Positions 17,188 through 26,503 of a DNA stretch of 64,000 nt are shown here, piece after piece (position 1 is the stretch's first letter; every line of letters starts with the position of its first letter). Below the pieces are notes generated by a model. That model had not been told where the DNA came from and did not search any database. It saw nothing but the letters and a program-made list of their open reading frames with translations. The stretch is taken from the NCBI RefSeq assembly GCF_900079725.1, contig NZ_LT599032.1:742948-806947 (forward strand). The letters run 5' to 3'. Source of the DNA: an uncultured Dysgonomonas sp. (GTDB lineage: Bacteria > Bacteroidota > Bacteroidia > Bacteroidales > Dysgonomonadaceae). A program made the translations under genes and the position numbers.

Positions 17188-18594
17188 ATGGGTGGTTTCT
17201 TTGGAACAATATCTAAAACAGCCTGTGCAACAGACCTTTTTTATGGCACAGATTACAACTCACATTTAGGAACCCGCCGAGGAGGGATGGTTACACTCCA
17301 TAACGGGACTTTTAAACGGGCAATTCACAATCTTGAAAATTCATATTTTCGTCTGCGCTTCGAAGCCGACTTAGACAAGTTTCAGGGTAACTCAGGTATC
17401 GGAATTATCAGTGATACCGACCCTCAGCCTATATTTATCAGTTCCCATCTGGGCAAATATGCTGTAGTAACGGTAGCTAAAGTCAATAATATAGACGAAC
17501 TGGAAAAGGAGCTGCTCGATAAAGGTTGCCATTTTTCGGAATTTAATGCCGGACAAATTAATCAAACGGAACTGATAGCTCTCCTTATCTCACAGGCCAA
17601 TACCTTTGTAGAGGGAATAGAACTGGTTCAGGAAAAGATAAAAGGCTCTTGTTCCATGCTTATCCTTACCGAAGAGGGAATTATCGCGGCACGTGATAAA
17701 TGGGGGCGTACACCTGTTCTTATAGGAAAGAAAGACGGAGCATATGCGGCTACAAGCGAACCTTGCAGTTTTCCTAATCTGGAGTACGAATTGGAATACA
17801 ATGTCGGTCCCGGAGAAGTAGTTATGCTTACAGCCGATAGCATGACGCAACTGCGCAAGCCGAACAAGAAAATGCAGGCCTGCTCTTTCCTCTGGGTCTA
17901 CTATGGTTATCCTGTATCCGACTATGAAGGAATAAACGTGGATGCCGTGCGCTATGCCAGTGGACAAGCCATGGCTAAGAAAGACGATACGGAAGCAGAT
18001 TATGTGGCGGCCATCCCCGACTCGGGTATCGGTATGGGCTTGGGATACGCAGAAGGAAAGGGAATTCCTTACCGCCGCGCCATTATCAAATATACACCTA
18101 CGTGGCCGCGTAGTTTCACACCTGCCAATCAGAAAGTGCGGGATCTGGTAGCTAAAATGAAGCTAATCCCCAACCGTGAACTACTGAGGGACAAGCGAGT
18201 AATATTCTGTGACGATTCCATTGTGCGGGGCACGCAACTCAACGACAACGTGAATATACTCTACGGATACGGAGCAAAAGAAGTACATATCCGTTTAGGC
18301 AGCCCGCCTATTTTGTTTTCATGTCCTTACCTGGGCTTTTCGGCATCACGTTCACCATTGGAACTGATTGCACGCCGTACAGTGGAGGAACTCGAAGGTG
18401 ATCACGAGAAAGATCTGGATAAGTACGCGACTACCGATTCGCCGCAATATAAGAATATGATAGACTGCATTCGTAAAAAGCTGAATATAACCACACTGAA
18501 GTTTATTACAGTAGAGGATCTGATCGCATCAATCGGTCTGCCCAAAGAATGTGTTTGTACATATTGCTATAATGGTGCTAAACCGGAAGAATAG
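17188..18594 (+). CDS. PurF-family amidophosphoribosyltransferase paralogue lacking the N-terminal Cys
   Basis: A 468-residue protein with the two PurF domains: an N-terminal Ntn-type glutaminase fold and a C-terminal PRPP-binding phosphoribosyltransferase domain. The PRPP motif VIFCDDSIVRGTQ starts at residue 338, and late cysteines (CVCTYC) resemble those that bind an Fe-S cluster in many PurF proteins. The usual N-terminus is Met-Cys-Gly; here it is Met-Gly-Gly-Phe-Phe-Gly, so the glutamine-attacking Cys is absent. The enzyme either uses ammonia or another donor, or does a different job. A standard PurF is expected elsewhere in the genome. Confidence 0.8.
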   Translation: MGGFFGTISKTACATDLFYGTDYNSHLGTRRGGMVTLHNGTFKRAIHNLENSYFRLRFEADLDKFQGNSGIGIISDTDPQPIFISSHLGKYAVVTVAKVNNIDELEKELLDKGCHFSEFNAGQINQTELIALLISQANTFVEGIELVQEKIKGSCSMLILTEEGIIAARDKWGRTPVLIGKKDGAYAATSEPCSFPNLEYELEYNVGPGEVVMLTADSMTQLRKPNKKMQACSFLWVYYGYPVSDYEGINVDAVRYASGQAMAKKDDTEADYVAAIPDSGIGMGLGYAEGKGIPYRRAIIKYTPTWPRSFTPANQKVRDLVAKMKLIPNRELLRDKRVIFCDDSIVRGTQLNDNVNILYGYGAKEVHIRLGSPPILFSCPYLGFSASRSPLELIARRTVEELEGDHEKDLDKYATTDSPQYKNMIDCIRKKLNITTLKFITVEDLIASIGLPKECVCTYCYNGAKPEE

Positions 18595-18626
18595 AGGTTG
18601 CCTTATGCAGACTCTGAACAGTATCT

Positions 18627-20363
18627 CTAGATAAAGAACATCAGAAGCAGTTGCGTGAAGATTATCCTGGCAAACATAGATACGGGATAAACAGTGGCAT
18701 ATGCCACAGATGGTTCATCGTCTTCTATTATCGAGTTTACATAGTTGAGCGCCATTGGATTTGCCATACTTCCACATAGCATACCAACACACTTGGCATA
18801 GTTGAGCTTGAACATTTTCATGGCAAACAAGGCGACAATAATAACAGGGACAACAGTCAGTATAAAACCGAAGCCAATCCACAGAAGTCCTTCTGTCTGG
18901 AATACAGTCTCGAAGAAATGCTCTCCGGCACTGATTCCCAAGCATGCCAGATAGACTGTGAGCCCGAACTGGCGCATCAGTAAGTTTGCACTCTGGGTTG
19001 TATATGTGGTAAAACGGAAGCGAGGACCAAATGCACCCATCAGTATCCCTACAATGATAGGCCCTCCGGCTATACCCAGCTTCACAGGGAATGTCATACC
19101 CGGGAAGGGAAGGGGCAATGCTCCCAGGATAAGACCTAAGGCAATACCGGCAAAGATAGCGATGAGGTTGGGACGGTCGAGACGTTTCTCTTCGTCACCA
19201 AGTATTTTGGCAACATTGTCTATCGACGCCTTTTCTCCGACCACTGTAAGCTTATCGCCGATCTGTAGCGACAAGTCAGGCGAAGCAAGCAGGTCTATAC
19301 CTGCGCGGTTGACACGGGTAATATTGATACCGTAATTGTTCCTGAGCCTCAATGTACCCAGCTTCACGCCATTAACCTTGCTGCGGGTTACGATAATACG
19401 GCGCGATACGAGTTGGCTGTTATCTATATGGTTCCAGTCTATATCTTCCTTGTTCCAGTCTACGTTTTCCTGCTCACCGAACAAGACTTTGATATGTTCC
19501 ACATCCGATTTGATAGAGATAATCAGCAGATGGTCGTCATGTTGCATCACGCTTTCGGAAGTAGGGATGGTCACTTTGCCGTCGCGCCAGATGCGTGATA
19601 TGACAAAACGCTTTGAAGACAGCTTCATGATATCGCGGATAGTCTTTCCTTCTATAGCCGGATTGGTCACATGAAACTCGCCTACATATGTATTATGGTC
19701 TTTCTTCTCACTGGGAACAGCGTAAGCACCTTTGGCCACGAATACCTTCTTCAGGAATATGATAGCCAGTATTACGCCTACTACACCCAACGGATATGCC
19801 ACGGCAGTAGCTAATGCCATATCAGCTATGGCTTTCATATCTCCGCCGGTTATTTGTTTCAATGCTTGTTGTGCTGCACCAAGAGCCGGAGTATTTGTAG
19901 TAGCTCCGCAAAGAATACCAACCATATTGGGTAAAGATATATCGCTTACGATACTGAATATAAGCGCCATTACCAAACCGAGGAACACAACACCCAAGGC
20001 TAGCATATTTAAACGAAGTCCGCCTTTACGCAAAGATGAAAAGAAACCGGGACCGACCTGTAATCCTAAGGCATAGATAAACAGTATAAGCCCAAAATTC
20101 TGAGCAAAATTAAGCATATCTTTGTTCAGGTCAAGATCGAAATGACCCAGTATAATGCCGACAAAGAAGACAAAGGTGATACCCAATGAGATATTGAACA
20201 GTTGCAGCTTGCCCAGTTGCAACCCAATGGCCGAAACGACCGAGATAACTATAATAGATTGAACCGACGAGGGCTCAAAAATGGTCTCCATTAACCAATC
20301 CATGACATTACACAACGTTAGAAATGCTGTGCAAAGGTAAGACAATAAAAACGAATGCGCCAA
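18627..20363 (-). CDS. AspT/YidE-type putative transporter with two RCK_C domains
   Basis: An integral membrane protein of up to 578 residues. It has two blocks of about five helices (duplicated AspT/YidE/YbjL domain) separated by a cytoplasmic region of two TrkA-C/RCK_C-like domains (about residues 225-385). The duplication is visible in the paired motifs GAATTNTPALGAAQ-like and CGSMANPMALNY. The true start is probably Met21 (20303, MDWLMETIFEPSSVQS), because the first 20 residues are atypical. AspT itself exchanges aspartate for alanine; the substrate here is unknown. It converges with the PurF-like gene. Confidence 0.85.
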   Translation of the reverse strand: MAHSFLLSYLCTAFLTLCNVMDWLMETIFEPSSVQSIIVISVVSAIGLQLGKLQLFNISLGITFVFFVGIILGHFDLDLNKDMLNFAQNFGLILFIYALGLQVGPGFFSSLRKGGLRLNMLALGVVFLGLVMALIFSIVSDISLPNMVGILCGATTNTPALGAAQQALKQITGGDMKAIADMALATAVAYPLGVVGVILAIIFLKKVFVAKGAYAVPSEKKDHNTYVGEFHVTNPAIEGKTIRDIMKLSSKRFVISRIWRDGKVTIPTSESVMQHDDHLLIISIKSDVEHIKVLFGEQENVDWNKEDIDWNHIDNSQLVSRRIIVTRSKVNGVKLGTLRLRNNYGINITRVNRAGIDLLASPDLSLQIGDKLTVVGEKASIDNVAKILGDEEKRLDRPNLIAIFAGIALGLILGALPLPFPGMTFPVKLGIAGGPIIVGILMGAFGPRFRFTTYTTQSANLLMRQFGLTVYLACLGISAGEHFFETVFQTEGLLWIGFGFILTVVPVIIVALFAMKMFKLNYAKCVGMLCGSMANPMALNYVNSIIEDDEPSVAYATVYPVSMFARIIFTQLLLMFFI

Positions 20364-20538
20364 TATTGCACGAATGAAAATTGTGGTAAGTATCTGAATA
20401 TTTTCAGAAAAGCTTTATCTATATGTAAAAAGCAATCGTTCTTTGAAATGTTTATAAAACTTCAATATAATCAGAGATATAAATAATAAAAAGTATTTAG
20501 ATATTTAACAACAGAGATTAATTCACTCAAAAAAACAA
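20364..20538. other. AT-rich intergenic sequence upstream of the transporter gene
   Basis: This is the left part of the 338-bp gap between the copper chaperone and the transporter. It should contain the transporter promoter on the minus strand. No convincing -7/-33 pair, operator or small ORF was recognised. Confidence 0.35.
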
Positions 20539-20688
20539 GGGTTGTCCCATAAATAAAGTTGTATCTTCAAAGTGTTACCCTCTTTGTCATTCTGAGTACA
20601 ACGAAGAATCTCGACATTGAGAAACGAGATGTTTCATTCCGTTCAACATGACAAAAGATACCAAAATTTATTTATGAGACAGCCACCC
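20539..20688. repeat. 150-bp fold-back repeat with terminal inverted repeats
   Basis: The left end GGGTTGTCCCATAAATAAA is matched in inverse orientation by TTTATTTATGAGACAGCCACCC at the right end, with further pairing inward (GTATCTT / AAGATAC). Nested inside are TTGTCAT / ATGACAA and ATCTCG / CGAGAT, so almost the whole element can fold into one long hairpin. It has no coding capacity. The core words (GTCATTCTGAG, GAAGAATCTCG) are, to my recollection, common in dispersed repeats of several phyla. It is probably a MITE- or REP-like element. Confidence 0.65.
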
Positions 20689-20701
20689 GTTAAATAATAC
20701 T

Positions 20702-20917
20702 TTATATCGTTTCTATCTTAAATCCCGCCTTCTGTACAGTATCTATCACTTCATTTTCGGTGATACCATCCGATACTACAGTCAGTACCTTATTCTTATT
20801 AGCGGTATCTACATTCCAGTTAGAGATACCTTTCACTTCATCGAGGAACGGGGTTACTTTGGCGATACATCCGCCACAATTAATATTGGTCTTAAATGTA
20901 AATGTCTTTGTTTCCAT
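20702..20917 (-). CDS. CopZ-like heavy-metal-binding chaperone
   Basis: A 71-residue single HMA domain. The metal site is CGGC (residues 14-17) in the expected loop after the first strand, and the beta-alpha-beta-beta-alpha-beta pattern fills the rest. Such chaperones carry Cu(I) to the CopA ATPase, which is encoded immediately upstream in the same direction 113 bp away. Copper specificity is inferred from that partner. Confidence 0.85.
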   Translation of the reverse strand: METKTFTFKTNINCGGCIAKVTPFLDEVKGISNWNVDTANKNKVLTVVSDGITENEVIDTVQKAGFKIETI

Positions 20918-21030
20918 ATGTTTAATGAGTTGTAAGTTATGAGTAATAAGTTTTTTAGAATTCTAGTATACTAGACACTAGTACTCTAAAATTTATTTTT
21001 CGTTTTTCACTTTTCGTTTTTCCTAAATTC

Positions 21031-23286
21031 TTATCTCTTCCATTTCAGTCGTAAACTATTGCTTACCACACTGACACTGCTCAACGCCATCGCAGCGCCT
21101 GCTATCATCGGATTAAGTAAAAAGCCGTTGATGGGGAAAAGGATACCGGCGGCAACAGGAATCCCTATCAGGTTATATATAAATGCCCAGAACAGGTTTT
21201 GCCGTATAGTAGCCACTGTTTGCCGCGACAGCTTAATCGCTTCGGGTATTTTGGTGAGGTCTGATGATATAATTGTCATCTTTGCCACATCCATAGCTAT
21301 ATCGCTGCCTTTACCCATCGCTATGCTCAAATCTGCCTGAGCCAGCGCTGTACTGTCATTGATCCCGTCTCCGACCATCGCTACTACTTTACCTTCTGCT
21401 TGCAATTGCTTTATAAATTCAGCCTTTTGGTGAGGCAATACCTCAGCTTTATAGTGTTTTATACCAGTCCGTGCGGCTATCTCCTTTGCTGTGGATTCGT
21501 TGTCTCCGGTAAGCATATACACCTCTATTCCGGATGATTGTAATTGCCGGACAGCGGTTTGCGAAGTAGCCTTTATCTCATCGGCAATGGCAACGACTGC
21601 AATGGCCTGTTTATCATCGGCAAACCAGATTACAGTTTTAGACTGGGAACTAAGTTCTTTTGCTTTATTGTTTAGAACTTCATTTATAGCAATATTGTTC
21701 TCATTCAGCAATTTATAATTTCCGACAAAGTATAATTGCCCGTCAACAAAGCCTTTAGCTCCTTTTCCCGTAATACTTTCGAAACCGGAAACAGGAATAG
21801 ACGCCTCTGCATTGAAATATCGTACCACAGCCTCTGCCAGCGGATGCTCCGACTGCTTCTCCAGACTTAGTAAAGCGGCTTTCGGGCTGTCATCATTATT
21901 CAGCCAGAGAATATCGGTTACCTGAGGTTTACCTTCTGTTATGGTTCCGGTCTTGTCCAGCACGACTGCGTTTATCTTTTTTGCCTGTTCGAGGCTTTCG
22001 GCATCTTTTATCAGAATGCCTTTTTCAGCACCCTTCCCTACCCCGACCATTATCGCTGTCGGCGTGGCAAGTCCCAAAGCACATGGGCAGGCAATAATGA
22101 GCACCGTTACCAATGCAAGTAAGCCATGAGTAAATCCATTGTTACCACCCAATATCAGCCAAATAATGAAAGACACAATTGCAATGCTTATCACTATAGG
22201 AACAAAAATTCCGGCTATTTTATCAACCAGTTTTTGCACCGGAGCTTTGCTGCCCTGCGCTTCCTGCACCATCTTTATAATTTGAGCAAGCATAGTTTCG
22301 GAGCCTACTTTCTCAGCCTTGAAGCGGAAACTACCCTTTTGGTTTATTGTTCCGGCAAACACTTTTCCATCCGCTTCTTTCAATACGGGGACAGGCTCTC
22401 CGCTCAACATACTTTCGTCCACATATGATGTACCCTCTGTAACCCGTCCGTCGACTGCAATTTTTTCTCCAGGCTTTACTAGAATCAGGTCGCCTATATT
22501 TACATTTTCAATTGGGATTTGATTGTGACTACCATCTTCTTGTATTATCGTTACGGTCTTCGGTTGTAATCTCATCAGTTTTTTTATGGCAGACGAAGTA
22601 TTCCCTTTTGCCTTTTCTTCCAGCAAGCGTCCTAATAGAATAAATGCAATGATAACGCTGGCAGCCTCGAAATAGACATGAGGTTCTACTCCTCTTGCTA
22701 TCCAGAAATCAGGGAACAGCGTATTGAACACACTGAACAAATAAGCCACACTTGTACTCAATGCCACAAGCGTATCCATATTGGCAGATCTGTGCTTTGC
22801 CTGTTTCCACGCATTAATAAAGAAATCTTTACCCAACCAGAAAATAACAGGAGTGGAAAGCACCCACATTATTTCGTTGGCATAAGGTATACGCATAAAG
22901 AACATCCCTATCGCAACTACCGGTATAGAAAAGATTATGGCTAATATCGTTTTGCGTTTCAGATCGCCGAATTTCTTCCGGTGAATTTCTTCCAAAGTTT
23001 CAGCCGTTGTATTCTTATCTTCTTCGATAAGCAGATCATATCCCCCGTCCTGAATGGCATCACGCATATTCTCGGGCGATATTTCATCCGGTAAATACTC
23101 TACAGCCAATGTCGCAGTAGCAAAGTTAACCGATGCATTTACCACCCCTTTCAGTCCCTTAACAATACTCTCCGCGCTTATAGCACACGACGCGCATGAC
23201 ATCTGGAGTACGGGGAACGTCTTCTTTACTGTATTATCTGTTGCTTTCATAATCTTCATCTTTTGATTATACAAAGATGGCAACAA
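21031..23286 (-). CDS. copA: Copper-exporting P1B-type ATPase
   Basis: A heavy-metal ATPase of about 750 residues. An N-terminal HMA domain with CASC is followed by two leading membrane helices, an actuator domain with SGEP, and the CPC metal motif in IIACPCALGLATP. The phosphorylation motif is DKTGT, then SEHPLAEA, and the hinge is GDGINDS. CPC and HMA Cys residues define the Cu+/Ag+ export class. The frame can begin at 23286, but Met10 or Met13 (23259 or 23250) is more natural, as the HMA domain follows directly. It lies between the AraC-type regulator (45 bp upstream) and the chaperone, giving a sensor-pump-chaperone operon. Confidence 0.93.
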   Translation of the reverse strand: MLPSLYNQKMKIMKATDNTVKKTFPVLQMSCASCAISAESIVKGLKGVVNASVNFATATLAVEYLPDEISPENMRDAIQDGGYDLLIEEDKNTTAETLEEIHRKKFGDLKRKTILAIIFSIPVVAIGMFFMRIPYANEIMWVLSTPVIFWLGKDFFINAWKQAKHRSANMDTLVALSTSVAYLFSVFNTLFPDFWIARGVEPHVYFEAASVIIAFILLGRLLEEKAKGNTSSAIKKLMRLQPKTVTIIQEDGSHNQIPIENVNIGDLILVKPGEKIAVDGRVTEGTSYVDESMLSGEPVPVLKEADGKVFAGTINQKGSFRFKAEKVGSETMLAQIIKMVQEAQGSKAPVQKLVDKIAGIFVPIVISIAIVSFIIWLILGGNNGFTHGLLALVTVLIIACPCALGLATPTAIMVGVGKGAEKGILIKDAESLEQAKKINAVVLDKTGTITEGKPQVTDILWLNNDDSPKAALLSLEKQSEHPLAEAVVRYFNAEASIPVSGFESITGKGAKGFVDGQLYFVGNYKLLNENNIAINEVLNNKAKELSSQSKTVIWFADDKQAIAVVAIADEIKATSQTAVRQLQSSGIEVYMLTGDNESTAKEIAARTGIKHYKAEVLPHQKAEFIKQLQAEGKVVAMVGDGINDSTALAQADLSIAMGKGSDIAMDVAKMTIISSDLTKIPEAIKLSRQTVATIRQNLFWAFIYNLIGIPVAAGILFPINGFLLNPMIAGAAMALSSVSVVSNSLRLKWKR

Positions 23287-23331
23287 AATAACCGGAAATT
23301 GTTATACTATTCTTTGGAAAGTTTATGAGAT

Positions 23332-23895
23332 TTACACCTCATCCAATGGTTTTCGCTTGTTAGTTCTTATTTGTTTGAAATGGCTCGGAGTCAGTCCCGT
23401 TACTTTCTTAAACTGGGCGCTAAGGTGAGCTACACTGGAATAATTCAAGTTAAAAGCTATTTCATTCAATGTTAGTTCGTCATACACCAGCAGCTCCTTT
23501 ACTCTTTCTATTTTCTGGGCTATAAAATACTTTTCTATCGTAGTACCCTCTACTTCCGAAAACAGATTGCTGATATAATTATAATCGTGATGAAGTTTCT
23601 CACTAATATAATCGGACAGATTAATTTTCAGATTATTGTTATTATAATGTACCAACTCTATAATAAGGTTCTTTACCTGTTCTATCAAACGGCCTTTTTT
23701 ATCGTCTATCAATGAAAAGCCCAGAGATTCGAGTATCCCGCTTAGCTTATTTTTTTGCTCTGTGGTTAGTTTCTTTTCGAGGTGGACTTCTCCCAATCGA
23801 ACTGAAAGTGGTTGTATATCCAGTCTTTCGAGTTCCGATTCTACAACCATTATACAACGGTTGCAAACCATATTTTTTATATATAATACTTCCAT
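23332..23895 (-). CDS. AraC-family regulator with HMA-like metal-sensing N-terminus
   Basis: A 187-residue regulator. The C-terminal 100 residues form an AraC-type double helix-turn-helix (LTLNEIAFNLNYSSVAHLSAQFKKVTGLTPSHFKQ). The N-terminal 60 residues resemble a heavy-metal-associated domain: they begin with a strand, then NMVCNRC with a Cys-x-x-Cys, then a helix. Placed first in the copA-copZ operon, it is probably a direct Cu+ sensor and activator. A loose promoter match TACTTTTTG lies about 25-35 bp upstream on the minus strand. The sensing role is inference. Confidence 0.8.
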   Translation of the reverse strand: MEVLYIKNMVCNRCIMVVESELERLDIQPLSVRLGEVHLEKKLTTEQKNKLSGILESLGFSLIDDKKGRLIEQVKNLIIELVHYNNNNLKINLSDYISEKLHHDYNYISNLFSEVEGTTIEKYFIAQKIERVKELLVYDELTLNEIAFNLNYSSVAHLSAQFKKVTGLTPSHFKQIRTNKRKPLDEV

Positions 23896-24053
23896 AAATT
23901 TATCTATATATTATAAATCCGCAAAAAGTATACCATGTAATTACGGAATAATCAACGATGGATACTTTAATAGATAATATTAAACAATAATAGCGATATA
24001 AAGTTACAACTCTTTTTTATTTCATTAAATTTGAAACTCTTTAATATAAATAT

Positions 24054-24857
24054 ATGAATTTAGAACATATCACATCCGAAGTCTGCAAAATAGCTACCGA
24101 AGGCGGGCACTTTCTTGCAAAGGAGAGAAAAGTTTTTCAAAGAAACAGAGTAGAAGAAAAAAATGCACACGACTATGTGTCTTATGTAGACAAGGAGACT
24201 GAAAAACTTCTGGTAAAAAAATTATCGGTCTTATTTCCGGAAGCCGGATTTGTCACCGAAGAGGAAACTATAAAAACCGAAGAAAAAGACTATTGCTGGG
24301 TTATCGATCCGCTTGACGGAACAACCAACTTTATTCACGACAACGCTCCGTACTGCGTAAGCATAGCCCTTACCTACAAATCGAAACCATTAATAGGCGT
24401 TGTATATGAAGTATGCCGTGAAGAATGCTTTTATGCATGGAAAGGCGGTAACGCGTACCTGAATGGAAAACAGATATCAGTATCAGCCACGAACGATATA
24501 AACAAGGCTCTGGTGGGGCTTGACTTACCATACAACGACAAAGAGTACAAACCTCTGATGAACCACTTGATGGATCAGCTATACGGTAAAGCATCGAGTA
24601 TCCGCGTCAATGGTTCGGCTGCCATGTCGTTATGCTATGTAGCTGCCGGACGGTTCGATATATGGTGTGAAGCATTTATCAAACCATGGGATTTTATGGC
24701 GGGCGCGATTATTGTAGAAGAAGCCGGTGGCCGTATTTCAAATTTCGAAGGACAGGAACTTCTTTTCAATAACCATCATATCGTAGCATCGAATAATACT
24801 GTGATACATGATGAAATACTTGCATTGATACAACCTTTTTTTAGCTTTATCAAGTAA
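24054..24857 (+). CDS. Inositol-monophosphatase-family phosphatase
   Basis: A 267-residue Mg-dependent sugar phosphatase of the IMPase superfamily. The signature DPLDGTTNF is at residues 85-93, preceded by the acidic EEET metal ligand region, and the second motif WDFMAGAIIVEEAGG is near residue 220. Substrates in the family include inositol-1-phosphate, fructose-1,6-bisphosphate and 3'-phosphoadenosine phosphates; none can be chosen here. It lies 116 bp before the ammonia-lyase gene, but a consensus promoter stands between them, so it need not belong to the pigment operon. Confidence 0.88.
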   Translation: MNLEHITSEVCKIATEGGHFLAKERKVFQRNRVEEKNAHDYVSYVDKETEKLLVKKLSVLFPEAGFVTEEETIKTEEKDYCWVIDPLDGTTNFIHDNAPYCVSIALTYKSKPLIGVVYEVCREECFYAWKGGNAYLNGKQISVSATNDINKALVGLDLPYNDKEYKPLMNHLMDQLYGKASSIRVNGSAAMSLCYVAAGRFDIWCEAFIKPWDFMAGAIIVEEAGGRISNFEGQELLFNNHHIVASNNTVIHDEILALIQPFFSFIK

Positions 24858-24914
24858 AACCAATTTTATTTTAATATCCGGTCTTTATATTTAACTGTTT
24901 TTTTCTTTAGCGCA

Positions 24915-24945
24915 TTGCAAGAGATGCCAAAAAGTAATACTTTTG
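24915..24945 (+). promoter_or_regulatory. Consensus Bacteroidota promoter of the aryl polyene operon
   Basis: TTG at 24915-24917 is followed after exactly 20 nt by TACTTTTG at 24938-24945, an exact match to the -33 TTG / -7 TAnnTTTG pattern of primary-sigma promoters in this phylum. The ammonia-lyase start codon is 28 bp downstream, giving a short leader. No downstream gap before 34.8 kb is large enough for another obvious promoter. Confidence 0.7.
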
Positions 24946-24973
24946 CAAGTCTTTAATCTGATTAAAAAGAAAA

Positions 24974-26503
24974 ATGGGAAAAACCCTTGACATTGATTCT
25001 ATATACACACTTTTATTTAAAGAAAAAAAACTGGTTGTTGATAAAGATAGCATCGACCATGTACAACAAAGCTACAACTTTCTGAAAAAATTTTCGGAGG
25101 ATAAAATCATATATGGTATCAATACCGGATTTGGCCCTATGGCTCAATATCGTGTCGATGACAACTTCCTTACCAATCTTCAGTACAATATTATCCGCAG
25201 CCATTCCACAGGGGCAGGTAAACCATTGGAGCCTCTCTATGTGAAATCCGCGATGATAGTACGTCTGAATAACTTATTGCAGGGGAAATCAGGTATCCAC
25301 CCCGAACTGATTCATTTATTAGCGGAATTTATCAACCGCAGCATCTGCCCGTTTGTACCCGAGCATGGCAGCGTAGGAGCAAGTGGCGACCTTGTACAAT
25401 TGGCTCATATCGCGCTAGCTTTAATAGGTGAAGGTGAAGTGTTTTACAATGGTGAACTGAGAAATACGGCCGAGGTATTTGATGAAAACAGATTGAAGCC
25501 AATCTCTATGCACATACGTGAAGGCCTTTCGGTAACTAATGGAACTTCTGTGATGACAGGAATCGGCATTGTAAATCTCATATATGCAAAGAGATTGCTA
25601 CACTGGGCCGTTGCGGCATCAGTAATGATAAATGAGATAGCCTCTTCGTATGATGACTTTATGTCCGAAGAACTGAATGCGACAAAACACCATAAAGGTC
25701 AGAAAGAGATAGCCAAGATGATGCGTAAATGGAGCAAGGGAAGTTCCAGTTTACGCAAGCGTGAGAATTACCTGTATAATAAAGAGAACAAAGAAAAAAT
25801 ACTTAAACATAAAGTCCAGCCATATTATTCATTACGTTGCGTTCCTCAGATATTAGGCCCTGTATACGATACTTTGGTAAATACGGAGGAAGTATTGGTT
25901 AACGAAACCAATTCGGCCTGCGATAACCCTATTGTAGACAAAGAAAGCGGAAATGTATATCATGGCGGAAATTTCCACGGCGATTATGTGTCCTTTGAAA
26001 TGGATAAACTGAAAATAGCTGTAACAAAAATGGCCATGCTTTCCGAGAGACAGCTCAATTACCTGTTTCACGACCGGATAAATGATATACTTCCTCCCTT
26101 TGTAAATATGGGTGTACTGGGATTGAACTACGGGTTACAAGCTGCGCAATTTACAGCAACCTCTACCACGGCAGAGTGCCAGACACTCTCCTACCCGATG
26201 TATGTACACAGTATACCGAATAACAATGACAACCAGGACATTGTAAGTATGGGAACAAATTCAGCCCTACTTGCCAAAACTGTAATAGACAACGGATATC
26301 AGGTTATGTCTGTTTTATTTATGGCGATAACACAGGCGATAGATTGCCTGAATATACAAAACGATTTATCAAAGAATACAAAAGTAATCTACGATGAAAT
26401 AAGGGATATCTTCCCTAAATTTGTAGAAGATACGCCGAAATACAAAGAGATAAGTAAGCTGACGAATTACCTAACGAATAAAGAGATAGAAAAAATTTCA
26501 TGA
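24974..26503 (+). CDS. Aromatic amino acid ammonia-lyase (HAL/TAL type), aryl polyene starter supply
   Basis: A 509-residue MIO-type lyase. The self-cyclising triad Ala-Ser-Gly is residues 136-138 (VGASGDL), and the catalytic tyrosine lies in YGINTGFG (Tyr47). The substrate-selecting position carries Ser76-His77, as in histidine lyases, so sequence alone does not fix the substrate. In Bacteroidota pigment clusters such enzymes are tyrosine ammonia-lyases giving 4-coumarate, and this gene heads exactly such a cluster, so tyrosine is the best inference. The stop overlaps the next start (ATGA), indicating translational coupling. Confidence 0.88.
   Translation: MGKTLDIDSIYTLLFKEKKLVVDKDSIDHVQQSYNFLKKFSEDKIIYGINTGFGPMAQYRVDDNFLTNLQYNIIRSHSTGAGKPLEPLYVKSAMIVRLNNLLQGKSGIHPELIHLLAEFINRSICPFVPEHGSVGASGDLVQLAHIALALIGEGEVFYNGELRNTAEVFDENRLKPISMHIREGLSVTNGTSVMTGIGIVNLIYAKRLLHWAVAASVMINEIASSYDDFMSEELNATKHHKGQKEIAKMMRKWSKGSSSLRKRENYLYNKENKEKILKHKVQPYYSLRCVPQILGPVYDTLVNTEEVLVNETNSACDNPIVDKESGNVYHGGNFHGDYVSFEMDKLKIAVTKMAMLSERQLNYLFHDRINDILPPFVNMGVLGLNYGLQAAQFTATSTTAECQTLSYPMYVHSIPNNNDNQDIVSMGTNSALLAKTVIDNGYQVMSVLFMAITQAIDCLNIQNDLSKNTKVIYDEIRDIFPKFVEDTPKYKEISKLTNYLTNKEIEKIS

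Noticed and set aside
17188-17220. A different start for the PurF-like gene that would restore the catalytic Cys
   Set aside because: The frame upstream has no Met-Cys-Gly start, and the first Cys (residue 13) lies inside KTACATDLFYG, too far into the domain to be the N-terminal nucleophile.
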